This document shows, one piece after another, positions 63,036 through 64,000 of a DNA stretch of 64,000 nucleotides. This DNA is from Salvelinus alpinus. Its lineage: Eukaryota > Chordata > Actinopteri > Salmoniformes > Salmonidae. The translations under genes were made by a program, and so were the position numbers. Position 1 is the stretch's first letter. Each line of letters starts with the position of its first letter. Location: NCBI RefSeq assembly GCF_045679555.1, contig NC_092096.1:17994612-18058611 (forward strand), written 5' to 3'. Below the pieces are notes generated by a model, which ran no database searches, was not told where the DNA came from, and saw only the letters and a program-made list of their open reading frames with translations.

Positions 63036-64000
63036 GAGCAGAGCAGTATCAGTATCAGATCAGTATCAGTATCAGAGCGGTATCAGTATCAGAGCAGTAT
63101 CAGAATCAGAGCAGTATCAGAGCAGTATCAGAATCAGAGCAGTATCAGTATCAGAGCAGAATCAGAGCAGTATCAGTATCAGAGCAGTATCAGAGCAGTA
63201 TCAGTATCAGAGCAGTATCAGTATCAGAGCAGTATCAGTATTAGAGCAGTATCAGTATCAGTAGCAGTATCAGTATCAGAGCAGTATCAGTATCAGAGCA
63301 GTATCAGTATTAGAGCAGTATCAGTATCAGAGCAGTATCAGAGCAGTATCAGTATCAGAGCAGTATCAGTATCAGAGCAGTATCAGTATCAGAGCAGTAT
63401 CAGTATCAGAGCAGTATCAGTATCAGAGCGGTATCAGTAGCAGAGCAGTATCAGAGCAGTATCAGTAGCAGAGCAGTATCAGTAGCAGAGCAGTATCAGT
63501 ATCAGAGCAGTATCAGTATCAGAGCAGTATCAGTATCAGAGCAGTATCAGAGCAGTATCAGTATCAGAGCAGTATCAGAGCAGTATCAGTATCAGAGCAG
63601 TATCAGAGCAGTATCGGTATCAGAGCAGTATCAGTATCAGAGCAGTATCAGTATTAGAGCAGTATTAGTATTATAGCAGTATCAGAGCAGTATCAGTATT
63701 AGAGCAGTATTAGAGCAGTATTAGTATTAGAGCAGTATCAGAGCAGTATCAGTATTATAGCAGTATCAGAGCAGTATCAGTATTAGAGCAGTATCAGAGC
63801 AGTATCAGAGTCAAAGCAGTATCAGTATCAGAGCAGTATCAGTATCAGAGCAGTATCAGAGCAGTATCAGTATCAGTATCAGAGCAGTATCAGTATTAGA
63901 GCAGTATCAGAGCAGTATCAGTATTAGAGCAGTATCAGAGTCAAAGCAGTATCAGTATCAGAGCAGTATCAGTATCAGAGCAGTATCAGAGCAGTATCAG
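63036..64000. repeat. AGCAGTATCAGTATC satellite running off the window
   Basis: 6-base units (AGTATC, AGAGC) in 11- and 17-base blocks, AGAGCAGTATC and AGAGCAGTATCAGTATC. It continues to the last base, so its true length is unknown. The open frame is an artefact of the pattern. Confidence 0.96.

Overview
The window is genomic DNA from a bony fish, almost certainly a salmonid (trout, salmon or char). It has intron-split vertebrate genes, very dense micro- and minisatellites, and dispersed repeats typical of salmonids: a tRNA-derived SINE, fold-back MITEs, Tc1-like remnants, and a family carrying the 'gcagggtagagga...ggctagtggtgactatttaacagtctgatggcctgga' type of sequence. Species cannot be fixed from sequence alone. 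No bacterial, CRISPR or operon-like content is present.

Five host genes are supported. (1) A tetraspanin of the CD37/CD82/CD53 kind lies on the minus strand (5916 to 2553, eight coding exons, 328 aa) and ends in an unusually long tyrosine-rich repeat tail. (2) thap5 lies head to head with it on the plus strand (6796 to 8845, three coding exons, 363 aa). (3) A V2-type vasotocin/vasopressin receptor lies on the minus strand (19697 to 18474, two exons, 311 aa) and stops just after TM7. (4) An akap14-like gene lies on the minus strand (26484 to 25966, one open exon, 172 aa). (5) pnpla8, the mitochondrial/peroxisomal calcium-independent phospholipase A2 gamma, lies on the plus strand (27053 to 57567, eight coding exons, 784 aa from the chosen start). 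akap14-like and pnpla8 are also head to head. thap5 and pnpla8 are neighbours in human too. From memory, AVPR2 and AKAP14 are X-linked in human, so the interleaving here is notable. The five genes do not form one pathway.

Layout: 1-2.3 kb, mostly unassigned; 2.3-6.6 kb, tetraspanin with microsatellite-bounded exons; 6.8-8.9 kb, thap5; 9-18.4 kb, no gene, but minisatellites with terminal inverted repeats, inverted duplications and mobile-element remnants; 18.5-19.7 kb, receptor; 20-25.9 kb, repeats; 26-57.6 kb, akap14-like and pnpla8; 57.6-64 kb, 3' flank with large satellite arrays, the last running off the window.

The main story is structural. About half of the 30 kb pnpla8 gene is tandem repeat: a 39/33-bp array (2.7 kb) that grew inside a SINE, a 36-bp array (1.7 kb) that begins within about 10 bases of a splice donor, and at least ten different minisatellites in one 21 kb intron. 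Several arrays arose inside dispersed repeats. Many micro- and minisatellites sit directly against splice sites, so they form the polypyrimidine or UG tracts of those introns. I found no convincing undescribed protein system. The strongest candidates for new biology are these splice-adjacent arrays, the tetraspanin tail and the tail-less V2 receptor.
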